Of a DNA stretch of 64,000 nt, positions 32,340 through 43,900 are shown piece after piece. The notes beneath the pieces are model-generated. The model was given only the letters and a program-made list of their open reading frames with translations, was not told the DNA's origin and did not search any database. The stretch lies in contig NC_055987.1 in the NCBI RefSeq assembly GCF_018446385.1, positions 28,774,202 to 28,838,201 of the forward strand, written 5' to 3'. Every line of letters starts with the position of its first letter. Within the stretch, counting starts at the first letter, position 1. The translations under genes were made by a program, and so were the position numbers. This DNA is from Zingiber officinale (lineage: Eukaryota; Streptophyta; Magnoliopsida; Zingiberales; Zingiberaceae).

Positions 32340-33046
32340 AATTTGCATCTGTATTATTTCATCGTCGTTAAAATCGGACTTGGTGGATGTATACTACAAG
32401 TTGGCGATAGGCAGAGGAGGAGGAGAGGCGGCTATGGAGAAGCAACGAAAAGCAGAAGCGGAAATGTCAACGAAAATTAAGGAGTGGATGACAAAAGGAG
32501 AGAGTGCTTACAGGGAAATATCACTGCCAACGAACAATGAAGAAGAGAATTGGCAAAAGGCGTCAACTTCGACGAACATAAACGGAAAAAAAGACGCGTC
32601 TATTTACAAAACTTAAGGTGCCGTTTAGGCATTTTTAAAATTTGAGGCGTCTTTTAAACCATCCCAAACTTTGGGTGCGCAAAATTACCGTACTTCGCAT
32701 CAATCAGCTGAGTAATTCAAATTGGTTTATTATTGATCAATTGATATACTTATTAACCAGGCGCATTCCGCCAGATACGCGACTCAAATCATCATGCATC
32801 AAACGGCTGGGATTTCTTCATCTCATCCACAAGCAAGCATGAGACAAGATCGAACGGCTGGCCCAGTTCGTCAGGCTGCGCCGATTTAAATCGATTAATC
32901 TTCCCTCTCACGAAGGCGATAACTCACTGTTTAACTCAGTTGATCTCGACCATTCAATCGGTCGATCGCTTCCTCGTTACTCAAGGAAGAGTATTCGCGG
33001 GGTTGGGGTTTCGGCGTCAAAGTCTTTGCCAGGAAGAGGCTGTGCG
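32340..33046. other. region upstream of the COV-like gene
   Basis: Between the relic B LTR and the start codon. It holds a 109-codon open frame (to 32616) that I do not recognise and that begins inside the LTR, so it is probably not a gene. From about 32880 the sequence becomes CT-rich and GC-richer, as expected for a plant promoter and 5' untranslated region. I could not place a TATA box. Confidence 0.5.
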
Positions 33047-36000
33047 ATGGACGACGAGAAATCGACGATGCCGATGGGGAATCGAGAGCGGGATCGGGAG
33101 CTTCTCATCATCCCCGTCGTCGATGACGAAGCCGATGACAAGGCTTCGTCCTCCGCCTCCCCCGCTCGCCTCCACCATCCGCACCACTCTGGTAGAGAGG
33201 TGACGACTTTTGCCTCTTCTATGATTTTTTTTTTTCGCTTGATCTGATATGTTCTTTATCTCGATTTGATTTGCGACCTCCGCGGGTTCATTGTAATTTT
33301 GGGGAGTATTGTGCTTGGGGGTATCTCAGATTTGGGTTGATTTCATGGGTGTTAGGGTTTGCTCCGCAGCCTTATACCAATTTTCTGGAGCTGCTGCTAT
33401 TTGTTTGACATTATTGAGCTGGAACTCCAAAACATGCCCATGATTTTGTTCAATTTTTTTAATTATTTACACAGTTTGGAATTAGCATTGGGGAAAAAAA
33501 TCCGTCTCTTCTTCTATTTGTGCCTACTTATTCTACACCATTGGAAGCAATTCTAGCTGTTGTATAATCGGGTCAGTTAATTGTGAACAGTTGTGTCGTA
33601 CTCCTGACCTGAAAATGTAGGCAAAAGTTGAGAGTTTGTTCACTGTATCAATGATTCAGATTAATTGAAAGGAAAACTTGCAAACTGTGATATGTTTTGC
33701 ACTAATATTCCTGATACTCTTATTTTTTTCCTTTTTGTTTTCTTCTTGCTATGAAAGGTCTGCATCATACCTGCATAATCACAAGGATTCATTAAAGAAT
33801 TCTTGATTTAATATGTAGATACATAGATCTGCATTTTTAATTGCTAAATATCATATCAAGAAGATGAAAATCCTTTGATATCCAATTGCTCACATTTAGA
33901 AGATCTTGTCAAGGACTATGATAACGTGCAAACTCTATACTTCTAATGCTTATTTTTCACACACTTGGTCTTTCTAAATTAACCAGCTCTACAATTTGCA
34001 GGCATTCTATAAAGTAATACGTAGTTGGGCTTCAAAAAAATTCATGACCGGATGGTAAGCTTCTTCAATTGTCCGGTATGATATTGGATTTTTCCATTCT
34101 TATCTTTTCTTAAACAAAAAAAAACAAATATATTCTGTTGTTAGGCATTGTGTTTTCCCATTTTCCTCTTTAACAATTGTAATTCCTAAAATGGGACAGC
34201 TCATAAGGAGGTCGTCATCGAAGGCTGAGATTGGTATTGAATAGTAAAGGGCCGTTGCAATGAGTGCACTGGACCCAATTATATATATATATATATATAT
34301 AACCCACACAGACATATTTTGGTTTCACTTTGTTCTTCTGTTATAAAGTTCCTTTTTTATGGATCATCCATAAATTTATAGGAAGCTGTAGAGGGAGCTG
34401 ATAGTAAATGGCAGTTCCTAAGCAAATTATGTATTCGAGTAATGCATGTTTTTGAAGACTCAACACTGTGAAGTCCAAAAATGAAGTAGATTTAACAGTG
34501 GAGGTGGAATCTTCTCTTAACAGTCCAAAAATACTTGTATGCATAAAAAAACCTCAGGTTTCGTGAGGTAAATGCATATAAAATGTACAAATTTGTGTAG
34601 TGGCTACGGTTTCGTAGCTACTACAACGTAAATGTTGAACCCTAAACTTTGAGAGACCATAAGTTTTGATTTGGGTTGAATCTAGGGATGATAATGGGTA
34701 GGATTTGGTTGGATTTCATATCTTCCATACTCATCCCTATCTATTAAATCCATCCTCATACTCATCTTCATACCCATCAGGTATATAACTTTCATCCACA
34801 TCCCCATACCGATCCGAGGATCGGGTATCCATACTCTATCCATCATCCTATTACTACCTGCAATTCTTTTTTAAGAAAATAACTAAATTATTTCAATGAA
34901 TTTATGAATGTTTATTAAATTCTTAAATTCTTGTACTCACGCTTCTTCGATTGGGTGAGGATTTCTTGTGGAAAAGAAGATGAGATATGTGTTGGTGACC
35001 GGGTAAAGAAGCAGCTAAGTTTTTTTTCGAGGTGGGAAGTGGGCTAAAGTTTTTTCTTTTCCAACAAAATAAAACAAGGCTTTATATATATATATATATA
35101 TATATATCGGGTAGGATATGAATAAGATTTTACCACATCCACCTCCATTCTTGAACTCGAAAATACCCATACCCGAATATCCGATTATTTAATCGGGTCT
35201 AAAAATACTCTCCATACCCTCCTCCATTCGGGTCGGATATCGGATTTCCCATGGGGAAATTGGCATCTCTAGTTGAATCACGTTGCACATAATATATCAA
35301 ATTGAAGCTCGTTCAGAGATCTACAACTGATTATTGGGTTAATGGTCCGGTTTTAGAAAAAAAGAAACCCTGTTTAAAGCCTTTTTGGAGGATTCGAACA
35401 ATGTCTTAAAAAAAATTTCCATGTTGTAGCGCTATGATTTCGATGTTGCTACAATTGTTAAGCAGCTACGACTTTGTATCTGTTACAATTCACTCGATTT
35501 AGCCGGGAGATATAGGCAAGATAATAATGAGAACAAAGGGCAGTTGTGTCATTTTATAGGGGGTGGGACACCCTTTTGATAAAAAATCAACATAGGGTGA
35601 TCCTGCGACGATTTAGTAAAAAAGGTGCGCCGTTTTGACTTTTGGCCATTAGGTTTTTAATATTATTAGTTGTTGAGTGGAACTTTAGGGTTTTCTCCTC
35701 TCAAATCCTTAAGTAGATGCCACAATCTTAGTTCTATATAATTACAAATGGATCCCAACACTTCCTTTCAAGTTAGTTCAAATATATTAGAGAAACCTAC
35801 CTTGTTACAAATATATTCAACTCTAAGTCCTTATAATGATCCAGTTATCTAACTAATTGTTAGAATTATATAGGAATTAACAATTTCTTTAGTTTATATT
35901 TTCTCCATGATAAAATGACAATCAATTTCTATATGTTTTGTTTTTGTGAATACTAGATTTGAGCTTATATGCATTAATGTTTGATTATCATGGTAAAGCT

Positions 36001-39000
36001 TTAGATACTTCGGAAAGGCTTATCCTATCTCTGTCATTAAATGTTTAACCCAATAAGTTCACATGTTGCGATGGTCATAGTTCTATATTCTGCCTCTGCA
36101 TTTGACTTGTCAACCACTCTTTTTGTTTTTCTTTTCCAAAAAATAAGTTTACCTTCTAAGAGGATATAATAACCTAATGTAGATCGTTGATCGTAGGAGA
36201 GCTTGCCTAATTTGCATCTAAATAACCAATAATCTGAAAACAAAATATCTTTTCCTTGAGCATTTTGAGATTCTTAGGGTGTAAGTCAATGTGGTCCAAC
36301 TCTGGGAGCTTGCATTGGCAAGAACTTCGTGCACTGGGCTGCCCTTAGGGTTTCAAGCCAATGATCATGGCATGAGTTCTATAAAAATTGACATGAGTTT
36401 TTGTGAGTGACTATGAGATGGTTCACTTTTCCCACTAGCCTACTGTACTTGTACTTGCATGACTTTGATGCTCCTTCTATCTTGGGACTTATCTAACAAT
36501 AAAGATCCATGGGAGTGCCTACCATATTAGTCCCTAGCATGCCAACCTACTTGAGCATGTCTAATACATGCTTGCATATCTAATACAAATATTTTTATTT
36601 TTATTCATTCTAGTGTATTCCAATTATCTCACTAGTTTTATTATGAAGTGTCATATTTATCTTGGTTTAATCATGTTATAATCACCTTTCCTTCCTTTTT
36701 TGGCATTTTACAGTGTGATCCTCTTTCCAATTGCAATCACCTTCTACATCACATGGTGGTTTATTCATTTCGTTGATGGATTTTTTTCTCCGATCTATGC
36801 TCAACTTGGGATAAACATATTTGGTATGGAAATTGTTATTTGTTATATTTTTGGTCCATTATTTTAATGCTCTAATGACATGTTTAATTGTTGCAGATTT
36901 GCTGTATTTTAAGCATTTTCCTCCCCATGTTAAGCATTGCTATGTTTTTTTCACCATTGTTCTTCTGTTACTTCTGCATAACTGTCTGTACTGCAATAAT
37001 CAATTTCTCTTATTGCTTTGTTTCTGAGATTAAGACTGGTTTGTATTTTCTTCTTTTGCCTTTTACCTTTTTGTAATCAATTTTCTTTTAGATCTTCCAT
37101 GTTAATATATTATTTCTTCTTATTTTCCCTCCTTTGGTTATCTAAGCTCAAACCAGTTTGGCTTGTGTCATGCTTCATATCTCTAGAAATTCACTGCTTC
37201 CTGTGGAAGAGTTATAACTGTGGTTCAACTTTAATTGCTCAAGCAAGATGTATCTTTTGGATATCTAGATGTTTAATCTTACTCTGCAAGACCTGGCATC
37301 TCCAGTGAATCATTGTCATACCAGCTTGAAAATCCATGTTCTAGAGTAACACATTTAGGGAGGGAGAGCTTTAAGTGATGCTTTGTGATATAATTTACTA
37401 TCAAGCTATTCTGTTATTCACTTTCTTCGAGACAAAATACAAGTCAGCCCCTACGAAATGTTATTTCTTTTCTTTACCAAACTTCACTTGCCTTCAAATG
37501 CACAAACGAATCCTGGTTTTTGACTTTGTCATCTGTCTTGGTTATGTTTTTTATTTTATGGCCGCTATCTTTGTTTTGTGTTTTTGTATTCTAGCAAACA
37601 ATCATGATATCTTCGTCAGCTTCCAGATATGTAAACATCTACTTGACTGAGAGTACCACATTTGCACAGATGTGTGCATAAAAAACATGCATGCATCCTT
37701 GCAATTAAATATATTCTTGGTTGATCATTTTGAAGCTTATAAACCTTTTTCGTATTTTGAAATAAATATAGGTGTCAACTACTGTAGCTGAAGCATACTT
37801 TATGTATTCTACTTGTCTATGTTTTTTGCGGAACAACATATTTTGTCTTTCCAGGACTTGGCTTTGTGACTTCCGTAACATTCATCTTCTTGGTTGGAGT
37901 GTTCATGTCTTCATGGCTGGGAGCTTCTGTTCTTAGTCTTGGTGAATGGTTTATCAAGAGAATGCCATTTATTCGTCATATCTACAATGCCTCTAAGCAG
38001 ATTAGTTCTGCTGTATCGCCTGGTATATATTCTTGATCACTATTTTCTACCTAATAATTATGACTGATGTCCTCCCTATCTATAGATCAAAATAAGCAAG
38101 CTTTCAAGGAAGTTGTAATTATTAGACACCCAAGAGTTGGTGAATATGCTTTTGGATTCATCACCTCCACTGTTATCCTTCAGGTAGTTGTTAATTTTTT
38201 CCACTAATAATACATGATGATTCAAATTTTATACCAAGTTTTTTCTTCAGTACGTTTTCCTGTTATGTGCTTAATTGTTTTGCCCCTGGCCTATATATAT
38301 GTATATATATTCACACACATACACACACCTGATCACATTTACCTTTCTTTTTTGTTTTTTTTGCAATTTGCATTATAGAATGTTTGTCTCACCAGGTTCA
38401 TTGCTAAGTAATTCAATCTCCATTCTATTGGTATCACCATATAAAGGTCTTATAAGTTTTGGCTGCACTTCGTGGATCTTTGCTGAAATATCATATGTAG
38501 TTGTATTATTATCTTTGTATGTTTTTTTTTTTTTGCTCTTGTTGCATCAAATGTATACAAATATTTTTTCTGTGGACAACTTTTGGTCTAACTATCTCTG
38601 TTAATACAATTTTGTGTATTTGTGCAAATGAGTTCTTGTCGAGGACCTCATGTTTCCTTCTCATTTGATGTATCAATAGAGTTATTCTGGCGAAGAGGAA
38701 CTCTGCTGCGTCTATGTACCAACCAACCATCTTTACATTGGCGACATTTTTTTAGTGAACACAACTGATGTCATTAGACCAAATCTTTCTGTTAGCGAAG
38801 GAATTGGTAGGCTTGTTTGTTTTTCACTGTCAATCCACCTTGCACATACTCAAATATTATGCAATTATATGAATTCTCACGATGTGATTTTATGCCAATG
38901 TTCTTCAATGCAGAAATTGTTGTTTCGGGTGGCATGTCGATGCCGCAAATTCTCTCAACCTTGGGTCCACATACAGCACATAAAAGAGCAAGATCCAGCA

Positions 39001-39014
39001 TAATTTACACTTAG
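33047..39014 (+). CDS. LCV: COV/LIKE-COV membrane protein, 7 exons, 269 aa
   Basis: Exons 33047-33199, 34002-34054, 36714-36823, 37855-38022, 38086-38183, 38680-38806 and 38914-39014, all with GT..AG introns and matching phases; total 810 nt including TAG. Residues 1-51 are acidic and Ser/His-rich, likely cytosolic. SWASKKFMTGC precedes membrane segment 1 (about 69-93, FPIAITFYITWWFIHFVDGFFS). Segment 2 is about 107-130 (GFVTSVTFIFLVGVFMSSWLGA). The conserved DUF502 body follows: GEWFIKRMPFIRHIYNASKQ, IIRHPRVGEYAFGFITSTV, CCVYVPTNHLYIGDIFLVN and the end GGMSMPQIL. In Arabidopsis the family (COV1, LCV) acts in membrane traffic at the trans-Golgi side and affects vascular patterning. Which member this is remains open. 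The C-terminal tail is shortened or diverged after MPQIL. Introns 2 and 3 are long (2659 and 1031 bp). Confidence 0.93.
34280..34301. repeat. (TA)n microsatellite in COV intron 2
   Basis: About eleven TA units. A second run of similar length is at 35083-35107, inside the hAT-type MITE. Confidence 0.9.
34683..35271. mobile_element. hAT-type MITE in COV intron 2
   Basis: 589 bp with imperfect terminal inverted repeats TAGGGATGATAAT (left) and TAGAGATGCCAAT (right, reverse complement). A perfect 8-bp target duplication GTTGAATC lies at 34675-34682 and 35272-35279. The interior is made of CATACCC/GGGTAGG/ATCGGGT words, as in well-known plant hAT MITEs. No transposase, so non-autonomous. Confidence 0.92.
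35750..36245 (-). pseudogene. copia RNase H/RT fragment in COV intron 2
   Basis: 36037-36243 on the minus strand reads RSTLGYYILLEGKLIFWKRK, then SNAEAEYRTMTIATCELIGL, clearly copia RNase H. To the left, stop-filled sequence continues the same element. No LTRs seen; an old fragment, antisense to the host gene. Confidence 0.82.
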
Positions 39015-40039
39015 TTGTAGCAATACGTCTGAGTTGATTTCTTTTGTATTCTTGTTTCTTTGTTTTTTGAAAAAAAAAAAAAAAGGTTTTTCTTAACTTG
39101 TAGCTGTTTTGGCTATAAGCATACTTCTTTTAGTTTCATTTTTTTTTATTGTAAATAGGTCATTGAAATTTGGTAGAATTCTGCACGCGTGCCGATTGAC
39201 CTCAATTTCCAGTTTTGCCAATTTAGATTCACTAACATTGTAATTTATGACAGTCAACTATTTCATTTCTGGTACTTATGCATTGTAAAATTCTTTTTCA
39301 CCAAACAATTTGTTCACCAATATGTTCTTTCAAGCTGTTGTTTTGCAAATTATTTTTTGTTCGATCTCATTAAGTAGTGATATAATTGAGCATTAGAATG
39401 TGTTGTGGTAGATTGTTTTCTATCATACAAAAAATTCACAGTCGTTAGTCTCGATGACCTTGCACATCCATAAACACGAGAAGGATGTGCCAACTTATAC
39501 AAAATCAAAATAAACAGCGAAAGAGCAGCCGGGCTGAAACCAATGATTCATACTTCAAATAATTACGTCGCACTTTGGTCAATTGAAGGATCGACTTCGA
39601 CAAGTATTTCTATTAAGGTAGAAACTGTTGGTAACCTTAAACACAAGTGAAAAGTAAAATCTGTCAGGGAGATCAGCGGGCCAAAGTGGACACCGATCAA
39701 AACCACATTTACTATGAAGATTATGATCAGTGAATCCATCAGTTGCTACTTGCAATGCTTTGAATGTGAACCCAAGTGGCGTGCCAGGTGAAGATTGAAA
39801 CTTGTGGTTTCAGATTCAGGTTTGGGAGGAGTAGAACCTCTTGTTGTGATTATAACAGGCTCGGTGGGATCAGATACATGTTCTGAGGATACAGAAAAGG
39901 TTTAAGTTGGTATTGAGACGTTTGTGAAGAACGATTTTTATATATAAAGAAAATGCTGAGGTAAATATTATTATGAAGTATTTGTATTTATTTCTGAAAA
40001 TTGATTAAAAAATAATAATAATAGACTATAAAAAAATTA
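39015..40039. other. intergenic: COV 3' side to tRNA gene
   Basis: The first few hundred bases probably hold the COV 3' untranslated region; a 15-base A run is at about 39070. On the minus strand, about 39887-39735 holds a frame of roughly 50 codons (TEPVIITTRGSTPPKPESET) after an acceptor-like CTGTATCCTCAG. I cannot link it to any gene and do not call it. Confidence 0.5.
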
Positions 40040-40112
40040 CACGCCCGGTGGGACTCGAACCCACAGTCGCCTGATTAGAAGTCAGACGCCTTATCCATTA
40101 GGCCACGGGCGC
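40040..40112 (-). tRNA. tRNA-Arg (anticodon TCT)
   Basis: 73 nt on the minus strand. Acceptor arm GCGCCCG pairs with CGGGCGT (one G-T pair), the D arm is GGCCTAATGGATAAGGC, the anticodon loop CTTCTAA gives anticodon TCT, and the T arm GTGGGTTCGAGTCCCAC is perfect. No intron and no encoded CCA. A T run on the coding strand just downstream (40032-40037) fits RNA polymerase III termination. A- and B-box sequences look intact. Confidence 0.95.
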
Positions 40113-40910
40113 CCTTGCTTAAGTACTCGAAAGATACAATATATATTAATATTTATAAATAAAAATAACCCTTGTACGTTTTTCGAGCATAATTGTAGCT
40201 GATTGAATAAGTTAATACAGCGATCTGGGCTAAGTTCATCTCAATTTTTTTTCTCTCAGTATTTATTCAATAACCGTGTTATCAGTTTGTAAACATCAAG
40301 TTAGGATTCTAGTAACTTTTCCCTATGATTACAATATTATGTAATATAATTTGGTCCCTGGAAGACTAATTTAATCATGCTTCTTTCGTAACAATAACAT
40401 GAAGAATTAACTAAATATCTAGGGTCAAATCATAGCTGCGGCGCATTATAATAATTTTTCTCCTGTGGAACAACAACCCTCAATTATAAAACAAACATGA
40501 AAGGTTAGGGTTTAGGGCTATGATGTACTGACAGAATGCTCATGCAAGTGAGGAAGCAAAATTCTTAATGAAGCAATGAAGCAAGCTTCCACAAGGAACA
40601 AAATTCTTCATAAAAAAAACGCCAAGAGAAAATCGTAGGGCAGTGAGGAACAACAGTGAGATTCATGGAGTGATTTGTACAACCACAGAGGAACATCGAA
40701 CTATAGATGAGAAAAGGCAACACTGAAATCAAGTATGCCATGTGACAATCAGTATCGAGAGTTTGGATGGATGTACATTGATGCCTCAAAGTAACTACAA
40801 ATGCTTCATTTCAGATACGACGAATATTATTTAATTTCTTCATCGAGGAATTTATGCTATACAGCGTCGATCACACTATATCCAAATAAATTAGAGTTGT
40901 TCCTTCTGAT
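40113..40910. other. intergenic: tRNA to NFU 3' end
   Basis: AT-rich, no gene seen. The right part should hold the 3' untranslated region of the NFU gene. Confidence 0.5.
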
Positions 40911-43900
40911 CTATGATAAAAGCTGGACAGCTGCGATGGCAGGTATCTTTTCTCGCAGCTTCTGAGTTACCGCAACTCGAACAGTCATGACACCGGCAGC
41001 TTGGCCAGTCAGTCGAATCTTGGCAATAGGCTCCTCAATTTCAACAAGCTCAAGCTCTCCCCCACCAGCTCCAGTAAGGTATGGCCTGATCTCATCAAGT
41101 ACCTAAGATCGAACCAAATTAACTAGTAATTACACTTCCAAGCTATTATCTTACAAGTTCACAGGTTGAATTAGGTATGTACCCCATTTGAGACAATGGC
41201 AATACTCAGTTTGTATCATATATGATAGAAATAACCACCCAACAGATCAAAAGTGGCCATGAAAGTGATATTAACCCAAAAAAACTGAAAAGGTTAACTA
41301 AACTTAAACTATGAATGAAACTTCAGATCAGTAATGTATGATTCTACGACTTCCCTAAAAAATCTCCATGACTTGTATAATAAGCTATCATAAAGAGTGG
41401 CATTGCTTTAACAAGTGTATATTTCATAAAGGCCAGCCCGGCGCACAAAGCTCCTGCCAATGCGGGATCCGGGGAAGAGTCTATTGATAATCCCAAGGAA
41501 AGTTAGCATGATAGTCCTAGCATCAATGATGTCTCTTCAATTGATTCATTCTCATGAAAGCACACCTTAGCTCCTTGAGGTTCTAAAGATTGAGCACAGA
41601 ACAAAATTGGAAAAGATAAGATTTGGAAAAAAAAACGTTTAAAAAAAAATCCAAAACCCGAAATTCAATAAGTTAAAAAAAAAAGAAACAAAGTTAGCCG
41701 TCAAAAAGAAGGCAAATTTTTAATACATATCATCGGATCACTTGAATTTCAGAAGTCATAATATAATTTATGAGGTGATGCAAATAGCCAATTACCTTCT
41801 CGATATTTTCTTGGTTTAGTGGAAGCCCAGTCTCCTCATCAGCTATTGGTTCAACCGCAACAATTTCTGGAATCCTTTCCATTAAGCGGCGCTCAATTCC
41901 CATCTTCATTGTCATTACAGAACTTGGACAAGACCCACACGCACCTTGCAATGTTAGCCTTACAACATTTCCATCAATCTCATGAAGTGCTACATTCCCT
42001 CCATCAGCAATAAGATATGGCCGTACTTCATCCAATACTAACTCAACATTTTCAGCAGTTAGGGGCAACTCCACTAACTGATTCGGAGCAGCAACTGATT
42101 TAACCACTGTAGCAAAGGAAGCAAGGATGTTCATCAGTTTATCACAAAATCAACTAAAACAGATAAATGAAAATAAGGGCATCCTTTGATTTAGCAAAAT
42201 TATGATAAATGAGAGGGGCTTGGGATATCTTACATGGATTGACAATTTTATTGTGTAGAATACCTTCTACGATAAATATGTGGGGATTGGGATATCTTTG
42301 TAAAAGAGAAAGAGACCATATTTTTCTCATCACAATAATCCGCTTACATGTATGAATTTATATGCATTAGGAGGGAAAGAGAATCCTATAATTATGGCAT
42401 ATCTATCAATCATTAATTACAATCAATCACAATTTATATAATCAAGCTAATCTAAATCAATCATAATCCCTACAATTAAGGGAATCTTTGAAAGTATTCA
42501 ACACTCCCCCTCAAGCTAGAGCATATATATATATATATATATATCAATCATATCTAGCTTATCACAAAGTTCCGAGAATCGTTTTCCTCCTAATGCTTTA
42601 GTGAAGACATCGGCAACTTGGTTGGATAATGATGTGAATGGAGTGATAATTTTCTAGCTCATTACACATTCGTGAATAAAGTGATAATCAACCTCAATAC
42701 ACTTAGTCCTAAACTAGGTTACTTGCAATGTGAATAGTTGTTTGGTAATCAGAGTAAATTAGCAATGGTTCATTGTAGGTGAACCTTAATTCTTCAAGCA
42801 TATTCTTCAACTATAATATCTCAGTTACAGTGTGTACTCAACTTTGGCAGTCGATCTAGCAACAACAGTTTGTTTTTTACTTCACCATATTACTAGATTT
42901 CCCCCTACATAAGTACAATACCCAGAAGTGAATCTTCTATCTGTCTTAGATCCAACATAGTCGGCACAAGAATAAGCTTCAATCTTTAGGTGTCCATTTC
43001 TCTTAAATGGAAATCCTTTTCCTAGAGATTACTTAATGTATTTAAGAATCCTAATAGTGGCTTTGCTTTGCTCAAACACTTGAATTGATATTCATAGGCG
43101 TATCAATAGGCTTCGTTCCAAGCAATCTAGTTTCTTTAAGTAAATATGTAGCATACTTCCATTGGTATAATGAAACTCAAAATTTATTGTGAGCAATTTC
43201 AATTCCCAAGAAATACTTAGGGCGCCCCATATCCCTCGTCACAAAGTGTTATTACAAATGCTTCTTAGTTTCGTCTATCCCACATATATCACTATCAGAT
43301 ATTAGGATGTCATCAACATAACAATAAGAATGATAATCTCATTCATGCTCTATCGTATAAACAAAGAATGATCTAATTTGCACAGTTTGAAACCAATAAC
43401 ACTGATTATATTACTAAATTTATCAAATCAACCGCTGGGGCTTTGTTTAAGACCATGAACTGAGGAGGTTGCTCCATAAACACGGTCTTGTGCCAATCGC
43501 CGTAGAGAAAGGCATTCTTCACATCTAGCTGATACATTGGGCAAAATTGATTGATAACCAAGGAGAACATAACTCTAATAGAATTCAAGAGAGATCCTTT
43601 GACCACCAAACGAGTTTTGTATCAATCAATAGTATCATCAACTTTATTTCAGAATAAATATCCAACGACAGGCAACAATATAACAGAAGGCGGTGCAACC
43701 ACCTGCTCCCAAGTACCACTAGAGATAAGGGAAGACATTTCGTCATTCATTGCAGTTCGCCAAGCCCAATGTTGATAAGTCTCGGAGTAAGAAGTCAGAA
43801 CTTATGTAAATGATAGAGAAACAACAAAAGCACGAAATGCAGGACCAAGGTAATCAAACAAAATATGATTAGGCAAAGGATGAATAGTGCAAGACCGAAT

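Noticed and set aside
32290-32616. 109-codon Lys/Glu-rich frame upstream of the COV gene
   Set aside because: Starts inside the Sirevirus LTR and has no recognisable domain.
39735-39887. Terminal exon of an unknown minus-strand gene
   Set aside because: A plausible acceptor and about 50 codons, but no upstream exon fits between it and the tRNA gene, and I do not recognise the protein.
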